DNA of 64,000 nt from contig JAOARN010000133.1 of the NCBI GenBank assembly GCA_025210485.1, positions 1 through 64,000 of the forward strand, read 5' to 3'. The stretch's first letter is position 1. Each line of letters opens with the position of its first letter. Below the pieces are notes generated by a model. It made no database searches, was not told where the DNA came from, and saw only the letters and a list, made by a program, of their open reading frames with translations. Position numbers and translations under genes: made by a program. Below, piece after piece: positions 1 to 7,742 of this stretch. The stretch is from Marinifilaceae bacterium (GTDB lineage: Bacteria; Bacteroidota; Bacteroidia; Bacteroidales; Marinifilaceae).

Positions 1-110
1 AGATCAATTAGAAACAAATGGTAAAATTTATACGCATAGTTGAACTCTCAGATGAACAGCCAAAATTCACACTGCTGAAATATCAATAAATACAATCATT
101 TTGAGCTTTC

Positions 111-134
111 GTTCAAGTCCTTCCGTGCTCACCA
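111..134 (+). other. tRNA 3'-end relic with encoded CCA
   Basis: The sequence resembles a T-loop (TTCAAGT at 112-118), a T-stem 3' strand, an acceptor 3' strand (CGTGCTC), a discriminator A and an encoded CCA. It aligns to the 3' end of the tRNA-Arg at 517 with about 17 of 22 identities, all differences being transitions. The matching 5' acceptor strand (GAGCACG) and T-stem 5' strand (GAAGG) are missing upstream, so this is not a full tRNA. It could be a decayed tRNA or the tRNA-derived end of an integrated element. Confidence 0.35.
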
Positions 135-136
135 AG

Positions 137-166
137 AGATCTGTTATTTTTAACAGATCTTTTTTT
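137..166 (+). terminator. Intrinsic terminator
   Basis: Perfect 10-bp stem (AGATCTGTTA at 137-146, TAACAGATCT at 151-160) with a 4-nt loop, followed by a run of six T. It sits directly behind the tRNA 3'-end relic and would end transcription arriving from the left. Confidence 0.8.
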
Positions 167-290
167 ATGCCTTTAATTTCAATCGCATCAAGCCTTATTT
201 CTACCTGTGCGATGGCCACTCCAAATATTCCACATTCTGACCATTTGCATCTTCAGAATTAAAATCCTGCTGCCAGCTCCTGTGTATTTC

Positions 291-342
291 AGAATTTCTG
301 GTTTAGGATTTATAATTCTTAAATATTGAAACCAGAAATTCT
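291..342. repeat. 14-bp perfect inverted repeat
   Basis: AGAATTTCTGGTTT at 291-304 is matched by its exact reverse complement at 329-342, with a 24-nt spacer. There is no T-run behind it, so it is not a standard terminator. It lies outside any gene and has no visible partner in the window. Confidence 0.6.
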
Positions 343-464
343 AAAGTCCAAACTCTCTAACTGCAAATCAGAACAACGTAAGCACTTTCATTAAAATGAT
401 CAAAATATAATTGACTGATAGTAAAACAAAAAGAATGTTTTTTCGTACTTTTCATTAAAAACAC

Positions 465-496
465 TTGCATTAGTCAAGCAATTTTCCTTATATTTG
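465..496 (+). promoter_or_regulatory. Bacteroidota-type promoter of tRNA-Arg
   Basis: TTG at 465-467 and TATATTTG at 489-496, separated by 21 nt, fit the Bacteroidota housekeeping pattern TTG-N19-21-TAnnTTTG. The expected start site is near 503, about 14 nt before the mature tRNA 5' end at 517. Confidence 0.75.
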
Positions 497-516
497 CACC
501 GCCTTTTTAAGGAAAC

Positions 517-590
517 GGACGCGTAGCATAACTGGATAGTGCACTTGGTTACGGCCCAAGAGGTTGGGGGTTCGAATCCCTCCATGTTCA
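517..590 (+). tRNA. tRNA-Arg (anticodon ACG)
   Basis: The 74-nt cloverleaf has acceptor 517-523 with 583-589, D-stem 526-529 with 539-542, anticodon stem CTTGG (544-548) with CCAAG (556-560), anticodon ACG at 551-553, T-stem 566-570 with 578-582, T-loop TTCGAAT and discriminator A590. CCA is not encoded. The acceptor stem is weak: it contains two G-U pairs and one C-A mismatch at the sixth pair, so the tRNA may be decaying or need correction. A good promoter precedes it and an intrinsic terminator follows it. Confidence 0.8.
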
Positions 591-600
591 CAATAGATAA

Positions 601-631
601 AAGGCTTTCTGAATACAGAAAGCCTTTTTTT
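601..631 (+). terminator. Terminator of tRNA-Arg
   Basis: AAGGCTTTCTG pairs perfectly with CAGAAAGCCTT across a short loop and is followed by a T-run. It lies 10 nt behind the tRNA 3' end. Confidence 0.9.
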
Positions 632-835
632 GTATATCTAATTTTTTAATATAAAGAATTAGTCCATTTTAAAATAATAGGGGGACTACATTTAATTATG
701 CATATAGTATAGTTAAATTGTATAAGAAAAAATATAAATCATATTAGCTAAGAAATATTTATGATAAAAGTAAAAATGTATAAAATATTATTGTTAATAA
801 ATTTTAATAATTATAATATTTCAAGTGCATTATCT

Positions 836-1067
836 TGCCTGAAAGGCATATATAACACAATCTAATGCATAGTTTTATTAAATTCAGTAATAAAATAAAT
901 ACCAGTCTACTGGTTTGTTTTAAATCTTTTATTATGTAAATAAAATAGCGGTTTATATTTTGCCTAAAAAGGCATAAGCACACAGTCGGATACATGGTTT
1001 TATTGGGAATTCATTTACCTTTCCTGCAAGGCATATATACTATAGCCCAATTCAACTCGTTGGGCTA
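836..1067. repeat. Three diverged palindromic intergenic repeats
   Basis: Copy 1 (about 836-885) and copy 2 (about 961-1004) share a GCCT-loop-AGGC hairpin followed by CAT, an ACA-n-TC stretch and CAT-GTTTTATT. Copy 3 (about 1020-1067) has CCTGCAAGG followed by a second hairpin AGCCCAA...TTGGGCT (1044-1066). A close relative of that second hairpin occurs at 37863-37885. I infer a dispersed REP-like family; the window also holds a remnant of a RAYT transposase, the enzyme class linked to such repeats. Confidence 0.55.
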
Positions 1068-1120
1068 AAAAGATTTATAAATAAAAAGGCTAAAAAGATT
1101 TATAAATAAAAAGGCTAAAA
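1063..1120. repeat. 25-bp tandem repeat, 2.3 copies
   Basis: The unit starts GGCTAAAAAGATTTATAAAT and has exact copies at 1063-1087 and 1088-1112, plus a partial third copy from 1113. The first copy overlaps the 3' arm of the palindrome at 1044-1066, so the array seems to have grown from the end of that repeat. Confidence 0.85.
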
Positions 1121-1326
1121 TAAGTACTAATAAATAATTTTTAAAATTAAAACAGCCTGTGGTTATACTGATTCCTTTTTCTCTATTTGTACCTCCAGCT
1201 TTTATCTATAGTCGATAATATTTTCCTGCTGTTATCAGGCGTCTTCAAGACCAGAATAGAAAAAAATAATATGTATAATTATTTATTATAAAAGTTTAAA
1301 TTAGTAATTATGCAAAAAAAATATTT

Positions 1327-2232
1327 ATGATTAAAAAACTCAGAATTTATTTAAATATATTCAGACTAAGAACCCTTATATTATCTTTCTCTGGAATATT
1401 ATTAGGTAGCTTTCTAATTGACAAAGGGAGTAAATTAGACTACAATATTTTCGCAATGGCATTAGTTACAACATTATGCTTACAAATACTATCAAATCTA
1501 GCTAATGATTTAGGCGATTTTCAAAAAGGAACTGACAATAAAAATAGACTTGGTCCAGAAAGAGGAATGCAAAGTGGTTTGGTAGGATATAGCGAAATGT
1601 TAAAACTTATATTTTCATTTACTATTCTGTCATTAGTATCAGGTTTATATCTTATTTATCTTGCTTATCATATAATTGGAATTATTAGCAGCATAATACT
1701 ATTCATTATTGGTATTTTTGCCATAATTGCTGCTATAAAATACACAATAGGTAAATCTGCCTATGCATATAAAGGGCATGGAGATTTTTATGTAATTATT
1801 TTTTTCGGTCTTGTTTCTGTATTGGGAAGTTATTATCTACAAACAGGCTATTTAAATCCTTACATAATATTACCAGCTACGTCCTCAGGACTTTTGGCTG
1901 CAGCGGTATTAAATACCAATAACCTAAGAGATTATGATAATGACAAAAAATACAATAAAAACACAATTGTTGTCAAATTAGGAGTAAAAAAAGCAAAAAA
2001 ATATCATGCCTTTTTAATTTTTACCCCTTTTGTACTTAATAGCATCTATTTGGTTTTTAATCGATTCTCAAACTTGCAATTTCTATTTTTAGCAATACTA
2101 ATCCCAGCTTTTTTGCATTACAGAAAAGTATATTACACAAAAAACTTAAAAGAAATAGACTCTGAATTAAAAATAGTTTCCATCCTAAGCCTTTTGATTA
2201 GCATAACAATAAGCATTTGGTTTTTATTCTAA
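1327..2232 (+). CDS. menA: 1,4-dihydroxy-2-naphthoate polyprenyltransferase
   Basis: Attaches the polyprenyl tail to 1,4-dihydroxy-2-naphthoate to give demethylmenaquinone, in the cytoplasmic membrane. The 301-residue protein has the two Asp-rich motifs of the UbiA/MenA family: NDLGDFQKGTD (60-70) and NNLRDYDND (about 197-206). Eight or nine hydrophobic helices fill the rest, and the length is normal for MenA. It opens a tight run with menC (6-nt gap) and menE. The earlier pathway genes menF, menD and menB are not in the window. Seen: motifs and operon. Inferred: exact tail length unknown. Confidence 0.95.
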   Translation: MIKKLRIYLNIFRLRTLILSFSGILLGSFLIDKGSKLDYNIFAMALVTTLCLQILSNLANDLGDFQKGTDNKNRLGPERGMQSGLVGYSEMLKLIFSFTILSLVSGLYLIYLAYHIIGIISSIILFIIGIFAIIAAIKYTIGKSAYAYKGHGDFYVIIFFGLVSVLGSYYLQTGYLNPYIILPATSSGLLAAAVLNTNNLRDYDNDKKYNKNTIVVKLGVKKAKKYHAFLIFTPFVLNSIYLVFNRFSNLQFLFLAILIPAFLHYRKVYYTKNLKEIDSELKIVSILSLLISITISIWFLF

Positions 2233-2238
2233 TTTATT

Positions 2239-3267
2239 ATGTATACAGCAGAATTTAAATATCACAAACTCATTTTCAAATTTAATGCAGGAACTTCAAG
2301 AGGAATTCTGAAAACCAAAGATAGCTGGTTTTTAAAAATAAAAAATGAATCTGTAGAAGGTATTGGAGAAGTTTCAATAATTCCAAAATTAAGCATAGAC
2401 TTCAATTCAGGTATTGAACAAAAACTAGCTGAAGTATGCAAAAATATAAACTACTATATTGATAATTTGGATAACGAACTATTCGATTATCCCTCGATAA
2501 AATTTGCAATTGAAACAGCTATTCTTGACATAAAAAATGGTGGAAGAAAAATTATTTTCGATAATAATTTTTCTCGCGGACTTGATTCAATAGATATAAA
2601 TGGTTTAATATGGATGGGAGATAGAGATTTTATGTTGGATCAAATAAAAACTAAAATCAAAGAATCTTATAAATGTATTAAACTTAAGATTGGTGCTTTA
2701 GATTTTGATACTGAATACAAACTTTTAGAATACATAAGGGAACAACTACCTAATATTGAGCTAAGAGTAGATGCTAATGGTGCTTATGATAAAAACAAGG
2801 CCTTGTTCGTTCTTGAAAAACTTAAAAATTTAGGCATACATAGTATAGAGCAACCGATAAAACAAGGTCAAATCAAAGATATGGCTGACTTATGTATTTC
2901 TCCAAAGACAGATATTGTGCTTGACGAAGAACTTATTGGTATTCATGACTATGTGTCAAAAGAAAATTTACTAATAAGCATAAAACCTCAATATATTATT
3001 TTAAAGCCATCTCTAATAGGCGGATTTAAATCCTCCGAGGAATGGATTGAAATAGCAGAAAGGAATGATATAAAATGGTGGATAACATCCGCCTTGGAGT
3101 CAAATATCGGACTCAATGCTATAGCCCAGTGGACATACAATATGGAAAGTAAACTCGCACAAGGTTTAGGAACGGGTATGCTTTATGAAAATAATATTAG
3201 TTCACCTTTATGTATAAGGTCTGGAAAATTATATTATGACAACAATTTAGAATGGGGAGAATTATGA
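2239..3267 (+). CDS. menC: o-succinylbenzoate synthase
   Basis: Dehydrates SHCHC to o-succinylbenzoate in menaquinone synthesis; cytoplasmic. The 342-residue protein is an enolase-superfamily member. The KxK motif is K148-x-K150, the metal ligands are D178 (RVDAN), E204 (IEQP) and D229 (LDEE), and the second catalytic lysine is K256 (ILKPS), followed by the GGF loop. It follows menA by 6 nt, and its stop overlaps the preferred menE start. The context excludes the related dipeptide epimerases of this superfamily. Confidence 0.95.
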   Translation: MYTAEFKYHKLIFKFNAGTSRGILKTKDSWFLKIKNESVEGIGEVSIIPKLSIDFNSGIEQKLAEVCKNINYYIDNLDNELFDYPSIKFAIETAILDIKNGGRKIIFDNNFSRGLDSIDINGLIWMGDRDFMLDQIKTKIKESYKCIKLKIGALDFDTEYKLLEYIREQLPNIELRVDANGAYDKNKALFVLEKLKNLGIHSIEQPIKQGQIKDMADLCISPKTDIVLDEELIGIHDYVSKENLLISIKPQYIILKPSLIGGFKSSEEWIEIAERNDIKWWITSALESNIGLNAIAQWTYNMESKLAQGLGTGMLYENNISSPLCIRSGKLYYDNNLEWGEL

Positions 3268-4322
3268 AAAATAGATATACAGTTAATTCAAAAACATACT
3301 CCCGAGAGGACTTGATTGATTATTCAAAAAACAGAATAAATAATTCAAAATATAGTTGGGAAATAGATATATACAATTTTATCTTAGAATGGTTTTCGGA
3401 GGAAAACCATATATATGCACCAAGTTCTGGATCTACAGGAAAGCCAAAAATAATAAAGCATAATAAAAAGCATGTAGTTGAATCAGCAATTAGAACAGGT
3501 GAATTTTTTCAATTTAAAAAAAATCAAAAAATATTATTATGCCTACCTGCCAAATACATTGCTGGCAAGCTACAAATAGTTAGGGCCTTTTATTGGGAAA
3601 TGAACTTAATAATACGAGAACCAGGTTTAAGCCTGGTCATTGATGAACATTATGATTTTGCAGCCTTCACTCCAAGTCAAGCATTTAATTGTATAGAGTA
3701 TTTAGATTCTGGCTTAATTTCAAATTTATTAATTGGAGGTGCAAAAATAAGCCAAGAACTAAACAATTTAATCCAAAATACAAAAACAAATGTATTTCAG
3801 AGTTTTGGAATGACAGAGACTATAACACACATTGCAATCAGGCAGTTGAATAAAGCAAACCGAAGTTTGTATTACAAATGTCTGAAAAATGTCCATATAA
3901 ATACAGATGATAATAACGAATTAATAATACATTCTCCTGAGATTGGTGTTAATAACTTAAAAACAAAGGACATCGTCATCATTAAAGATAATAATAAATT
4001 CAAGTGGATTGGCAGATTTGATAATGTGATTAATTCGGGAGGTATTAAACTTTATCCAGAAGAAATTGAACAAAACCTATCGGAGTTTATTGAATATAAT
4101 TTCTTTGTAAGTTCCTTAAAAGATCAAATATTGGGAGAAAAACTTATTCTGATAGTCGAAACAACTATAACAGATGCAACTTCCAAAGCTATAACAGATG
4201 CAATTAGTAAATTAAGTAAGTACAGTCAACCTAAAGAAATTTACTATATTGATAATTTTATTCGCACCGAAACTGATAAAATAAATAGAGCTAAAACAAA
4301 ACAATTACTCAACTTAGAATGA
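3264..4322 (+). CDS. menE: o-succinylbenzoate--CoA ligase
   Basis: Activates o-succinylbenzoate through an acyl-adenylate to its CoA thioester, the step before MenB. ANL-family motifs are the P-loop SSGSTGKPK (54-62), the adenylate motif FGMTET (about 180) and the C-terminal lysine motif DKINRAK near the end. At 352 residues it is about 100 shorter than the E. coli enzyme; the N-terminal part before the P-loop is reduced, as is common for Bacteroidota MenE. I prefer the ATG at 3264: it overlaps the menC stop as ATGA and has GGGGAG just upstream. An in-frame ATG at 3252 is the alternative. Confidence 0.93.
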   Translation: MKNRYTVNSKTYSREDLIDYSKNRINNSKYSWEIDIYNFILEWFSEENHIYAPSSGSTGKPKIIKHNKKHVVESAIRTGEFFQFKKNQKILLCLPAKYIAGKLQIVRAFYWEMNLIIREPGLSLVIDEHYDFAAFTPSQAFNCIEYLDSGLISNLLIGGAKISQELNNLIQNTKTNVFQSFGMTETITHIAIRQLNKANRSLYYKCLKNVHINTDDNNELIIHSPEIGVNNLKTKDIVIIKDNNKFKWIGRFDNVINSGGIKLYPEEIEQNLSEFIEYNFFVSSLKDQILGEKLILIVETTITDATSKAITDAISKLSKYSQPKEIYYIDNFIRTETDKINRAKTKQLLNLE

Positions 4323-5284
4323 TGAAAAAACCTAAAATACTTATACATTATGCTATTCCACCAAAGCCATTATCTAAGCTAGAAAATGATTTTGAAATAA
4401 TATATCCGGAAAATGATTTTTTTACCGACGATGAACTATTAAAACACCTGCCTGATTGCTTTGGATTTATTTCTATATTTAACAAGAATATAGATGTAGA
4501 AATACTCAAAACTGCTAAAAAACTCAAGATAATCAGCAATTATGGAGTTGGCTATAACAATATTCCAATTGATACAGCAAATAAAATGAACATAAAAGTT
4601 TGCAATACTCCAAATTCAGTTTGCCTACCAACTGCAGAACTATGTATTGGTTTATGCATAAATATGATGAGAAGAGTTAGCGAGTTTGATCAATCGATAA
4701 AATTAAACTCCAAGCTTGAGTTTGGTGCTAATTATAATTTTGGAAATACATTTAAAGGCAAAACATTGGGTATTTTAGGTATGGGGAAAATTGGTAAGAT
4801 TGTAGCTCAAATCGCTAAAATATTAGGAGCATCAGTTATTTATCACAATAGAAAAAAAATTACAAATATAGATTTCTCTGCTAAATTCGTAGATTTTAAA
4901 GAACTTCTTGAATCTTCCGATATATTAAGTATTCACTGCCCTTTAACAGAAGAAACAAAACATATGCTTACATTAGCGGAATTTTCTATAATGAAAAAAT
5001 CTGCAATACTAATAAACACAGCCAGAGGAGCAATAATTAAAGAAGCTGATTTAGCTGCTGCCTTGGAAAATAATATTATAAAAGCTGCTGCTCTTGATGT
5101 TTTTGAAAATGAACCATTAATCCATACAAATCTCAAGAAATTGAAAAATGTTTTAATGGTTCCGCATATTGGAACTGCAACAAAACAAACACGAGAAGAT
5201 ATGTCTTTGGAGGCTGTTGAAAATATAATCAACTTTATGAATAAAAAAGAATTTAATTGTGTAAACAAAGATACTGAGTATTAA
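4319..5284 (+). CDS. NAD-dependent D-2-hydroxyacid dehydrogenase
   Basis: Oxidoreductase that interconverts a 2-oxoacid and a D-2-hydroxyacid; the substrate cannot be told from sequence. The Rossmann motif GMGKIG is at 154-159. The catalytic set is R236 (NTARGA), E265 (ENEP) and H283 (PHIGTAT). Length (321 residues) is typical of the family. The start ATG overlaps the menE stop as ATGATG (an equally good ATG is at 4322), so it is probably co-transcribed and translationally coupled with menaquinone genes. A role in that pathway is not known; glyoxylate/hydroxypyruvate, lactate or phosphoglycerate-type substrates are all possible. Confidence 0.88.
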   Translation: MMKKPKILIHYAIPPKPLSKLENDFEIIYPENDFFTDDELLKHLPDCFGFISIFNKNIDVEILKTAKKLKIISNYGVGYNNIPIDTANKMNIKVCNTPNSVCLPTAELCIGLCINMMRRVSEFDQSIKLNSKLEFGANYNFGNTFKGKTLGILGMGKIGKIVAQIAKILGASVIYHNRKKITNIDFSAKFVDFKELLESSDILSIHCPLTEETKHMLTLAEFSIMKKSAILINTARGAIIKEADLAAALENNIIKAAALDVFENEPLIHTNLKKLKNVLMVPHIGTATKQTREDMSLEAVENIINFMNKKEFNCVNKDTEY

Positions 5285-5496
5285 AATGAATATATGTTAA
5301 ATAATCTAAATGGATTTGATTATCATAACTTTATTTCTATATTTAAAAATCATTCTTTTTATTATTGTTTTTTGAAAAAAGTCGAAATTCAAACCTCTCT
5401 ATGAATTTTTAGCTAGTCAAATTAAAAACTCAAAAAAAAGTCAACTATATATCTAGGTGATTAAAAATTAATTATTATTAACATAAACCAAAAAAA

Positions 5497-6414
5497 ATGA
5501 AGACAAGTCTAAGCTTAGTACTTATGCTCTTTCAGCTGATAGCTTATTCTAATGAAGTGAAATTGCCATTGAATTTTAAAAAGGGACATTTATATTCAGA
5601 GTGGAAAATAAATGATTCAATTCCTACCAAAATTATGCTTGAAACTGGCTTTCCCAAAATTGTAATCAGTAAATCATATGCCTTCAAACACTTTAAAAAT
5701 AAATTAGAAGAATTAGAAAGTCCAAGAAAAATAAAGCTATGGGGGCAAAACAAAACAATGGAGGTTAATCATATAATCAAGGACAGTATTTCTATTGAAG
5801 GTAATATCATATATATAAATGCTCTCATTGCAGATATGACAGATTCAAAAGCTTGGAAGCAGATAGACATGGTATTCCCTATAAGATATCTACCTGGTAT
5901 TACTGAAATAAATATTCAGAATAATGAGCTAATTATAAATAAACATAGAAAAAATAAACAAACTGATTTTTTAGAGTGTAAAGCATATTATGATCCGAAT
6001 TTAAAAGGATTATACATAAAATCAACACTGAGTCTTTATGATAAAGAAAATAACAAAGAAGAATTAAGGGGTAAATTTTTAATAGATCTTGGTGCACCAA
6101 ACCACCTATTCTTAAATAGAGATAATGAGCAATCTGAAAATTTCGTACAAAAAGTTGAAAAATTCAAACTAAAAGACACTACTAAATTCAAACCTAATCA
6201 CAAAACCAAATTAGCAATTTTAATTCCTGATTATTTCAAAATTGATAAATTCACCTGCCGCAAAGCCTTTATTGTAGCTATGAGGATGTTTGGTAAAAGT
6301 TCAAAAAAATACAATGGTATTATTGGGAATAAATTTCTTTCTAATTTTATTGTTCAGTTCGATTTTAAACGTAATCGAATCTATATGAAAGTTTTATCTA
6401 ATATCTTATATTAA
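5497..6414 (+). CDS. Secreted retropepsin-like protein with degenerate active sites
   Basis: No exact family name is assigned. An N-terminal signal peptide (about 1-18, ending near AYSNE) predicts export. The 305-residue protein has two lobes resembling bacterial aspartyl-protease-like proteins: lobe 1 has LETGFPKIVIS near residue 50 where an active protease has DTG, and lobe 2 has LIDLGAPNHLFL near 205 where DTGA is expected. The C-terminal GIIGNKFLSNF...FDF segment is typical of the family's closing strands. The first Asp is Glu and the second motif lacks Thr, so catalysis is doubtful. It stands alone, 212 nt behind the men operon. Confidence 0.6.
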   Translation: MKTSLSLVLMLFQLIAYSNEVKLPLNFKKGHLYSEWKINDSIPTKIMLETGFPKIVISKSYAFKHFKNKLEELESPRKIKLWGQNKTMEVNHIIKDSISIEGNIIYINALIADMTDSKAWKQIDMVFPIRYLPGITEINIQNNELIINKHRKNKQTDFLECKAYYDPNLKGLYIKSTLSLYDKENNKEELRGKFLIDLGAPNHLFLNRDNEQSENFVQKVEKFKLKDTTKFKPNHKTKLAILIPDYFKIDKFTCRKAFIVAMRMFGKSSKKYNGIIGNKFLSNFIVQFDFKRNRIYMKVLSNILY

Positions 6415-6551
6415 ATAATTTTAAAAATTGATAATCGTAAAAGACTGTCGTGTCAAAATATTTTTATGTTGTATAGATTCTATTGTATCCTAATCATAAC
6501 AAATTGAATAATAAAAATAATTTTCCCTAAAAAAATAGAAAATAATATTCC

Positions 6552-7121
6552 TTATTTAGTCAAAATTCCACTGAAAAAGTATTTTGACATTTTTATTAAA
6601 GTATCTTTAATTTTATCATCAGGATAATTATTCTTCAATTGATACTCATTGACAATTCTAAGACAATTAATCAACATTTCAACATCTGTATCCTTTTCTA
6701 TATAAGACTTTTCTTTCCATAAATTCATATTTTGAATCACCTTTTCCAATTTAGAACTAAATCTGGCACTTAGTTTATTTTCAATAGAAGGAAACTCTCT
6801 AAATATTTGTACTATCAATTTACTCTGAAGATCATTTCTCAACGAATATATTCTTTCATGAAACTCATTAATAGAATCTTTTGGATTCTCACCATTCATT
6901 AGCGGTTCTAATATATTTTTTGCATTCATTTCGAAAATACCAACTGAAAGATCTTCAATCAACTTTTCTTTCGTTTCAACAATCTTGTATAATGTACTTT
7001 TGGAAATTCTACAATCATGGGCAAGTTTATCCATGCTAAATGCCTTAAGACCAATATTCACAATCATCTTAAATGCAATAGACTTGATTCTGTTTTTTAA
7101 TTCGACTTGATTTACTTTCAT
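6552..7121 (-). CDS. TetR-family transcriptional regulator
   Basis: DNA-binding repressor-type protein of 189 residues. The N-terminal helix-turn-helix (about 10-55) shows the usual TetR pattern: IGLKAFSMDKLAHDCRIS followed by KSTLYKIVETKEKLI. The C-terminal ligand or dimer domain has no recognisable specificity. It is the second gene of a two-gene leftward unit, 18 nt behind the acidic protein at 7140-7577. The effector and targets are unknown; the divergent nuclease gene at 7743 is the nearest candidate besides its own unit. Confidence 0.88.
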   Translation of the reverse strand: MKVNQVELKNRIKSIAFKMIVNIGLKAFSMDKLAHDCRISKSTLYKIVETKEKLIEDLSVGIFEMNAKNILEPLMNGENPKDSINEFHERIYSLRNDLQSKLIVQIFREFPSIENKLSARFSSKLEKVIQNMNLWKEKSYIEKDTDVEMLINCLRIVNEYQLKNNYPDDKIKDTLIKMSKYFFSGILTK

Positions 7122-7139
7122 AATTTATTAGCAAAAAGC

Positions 7140-7577
7140 TTAAACATAATTTGTAATAATCCCATTTTTTTCAAATTCCTGTCTTACATTATCATTATTA
7201 AACATTAAAACAGCCTCCTTCAAATTAGGCAATAAGCTAATGTCATCTGCAGTTTTAATATCAAATACATCATCTTCTCCATCCCAAAACGGTATAATAT
7301 GTAAATAAATATCATCCCCACCATCTGAACATAATTTAGTGATATTTTTAAGCATATCTGCATCAATTTCTATATCCGAAAAATATTTCATTGCAACAGG
7401 AATAATTTCATACCCCTTATCTTCCACATACTCCTGAGCCTCATCTTCTGTCATATTAAATTTGGCCTGTATAAACTCATAAATATCAAAAGGCATTGAT
7501 ATAAGATTTTGATTATACATAAGCTCTTGTATAACAGCTAGCTTAAAGCCTATATCTTTAAATTTAACTTTACTCAT
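7140..7577 (-). CDS. Small acidic protein, DUF6892-like
   Basis: A 145-residue acidic cytoplasmic protein without signal peptide or membrane helix. The pattern (FKDIGFKLAVIQELMYN, FDIYEFI, a central GGDDIYLHIIPFWDGEDD around residues 86-102, then LPNLKEAVL) looks like the uncharacterised DUF6892 family as I remember it; this was not searched. The function is unknown. It leads a leftward pair with a TetR regulator, from a TAAATTTG box at 7612-7619. Confidence 0.7.
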   Translation of the reverse strand: MSKVKFKDIGFKLAVIQELMYNQNLISMPFDIYEFIQAKFNMTEDEAQEYVEDKGYEIIPVAMKYFSDIEIDADMLKNITKLCSDGGDDIYLHIIPFWDGEDDVFDIKTADDISLLPNLKEAVLMFNNDNVRQEFEKNGIITNYV

Positions 7578-7611
7578 ATATCCTAAAATAATTGATCTAT
7601 TAAATATATTT

Positions 7612-7619
7612 CAAATTTA
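7612..7619 (-). promoter_or_regulatory. -7 box for leftward pair
   Basis: CAAATTTA on the + strand reads TAAATTTG on the - strand, matching the Bacteroidota -7 box. It lies 35 nt upstream of the ATG at 7577. No good TTG was found at the -33 position. Confidence 0.5.
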
Positions 7620-7673
7620 CATAATTTATAGTCATTATTGAAATAACAGAAGATTATTAGACATAAACATTAA

Positions 7674-7703
7674 TTGGATTGTAAATTCATTAAATTAAAT
7701 TTG
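7674..7703 (+). promoter_or_regulatory. Promoter of the nuclease gene
   Basis: TTG at 7674-7676 and TAAATTTG at 7696-7703 with 19-nt spacing. It lies about 40 nt upstream of the start codon at 7743 and diverges from the leftward promoter at 7612-7619. Confidence 0.65.
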
Positions 7704-7742
7704 TGAATAAAATATTTATATAAAACAAAACTTGATATCATA

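Larger units (their letters stand above)
1..464. other. Gene-poor start of window
   Basis: No convincing coding region is seen. The stretch holds a tRNA 3'-end relic (111-134), an intrinsic terminator (137-166) and a perfect 14-bp inverted repeat (291-342). It is slightly richer in GC than the neighbouring intergenic DNA between about 170 and 300, but stop codons interrupt all frames. The gene upstream of the window may end before position 1. Confidence 0.5.
632..1326. other. AT-rich gap before menA
   Basis: No supported gene. The open frames here are short and coincide with repeats. It contains three diverged copies of a palindromic intergenic repeat (836-1067) and a 25-bp tandem repeat (1063-1120). 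No clear TAnnTTTG box was found in front of menA. Confidence 0.5.

Noticed and set aside
804-995. 63-codon frame on the - strand in the first intergenic region
   Set aside because: It runs through two copies of the palindromic repeat and has no family resemblance.
1063-1120. CRISPR-like repeat array
   Set aside because: The 25-bp units are directly adjacent with no spacers, and only 2.3 copies exist.
4348-4539. Open frame opposite the D-2-hydroxyacid dehydrogenase gene
   Set aside because: Antisense shadow of a well-supported gene with no motif.
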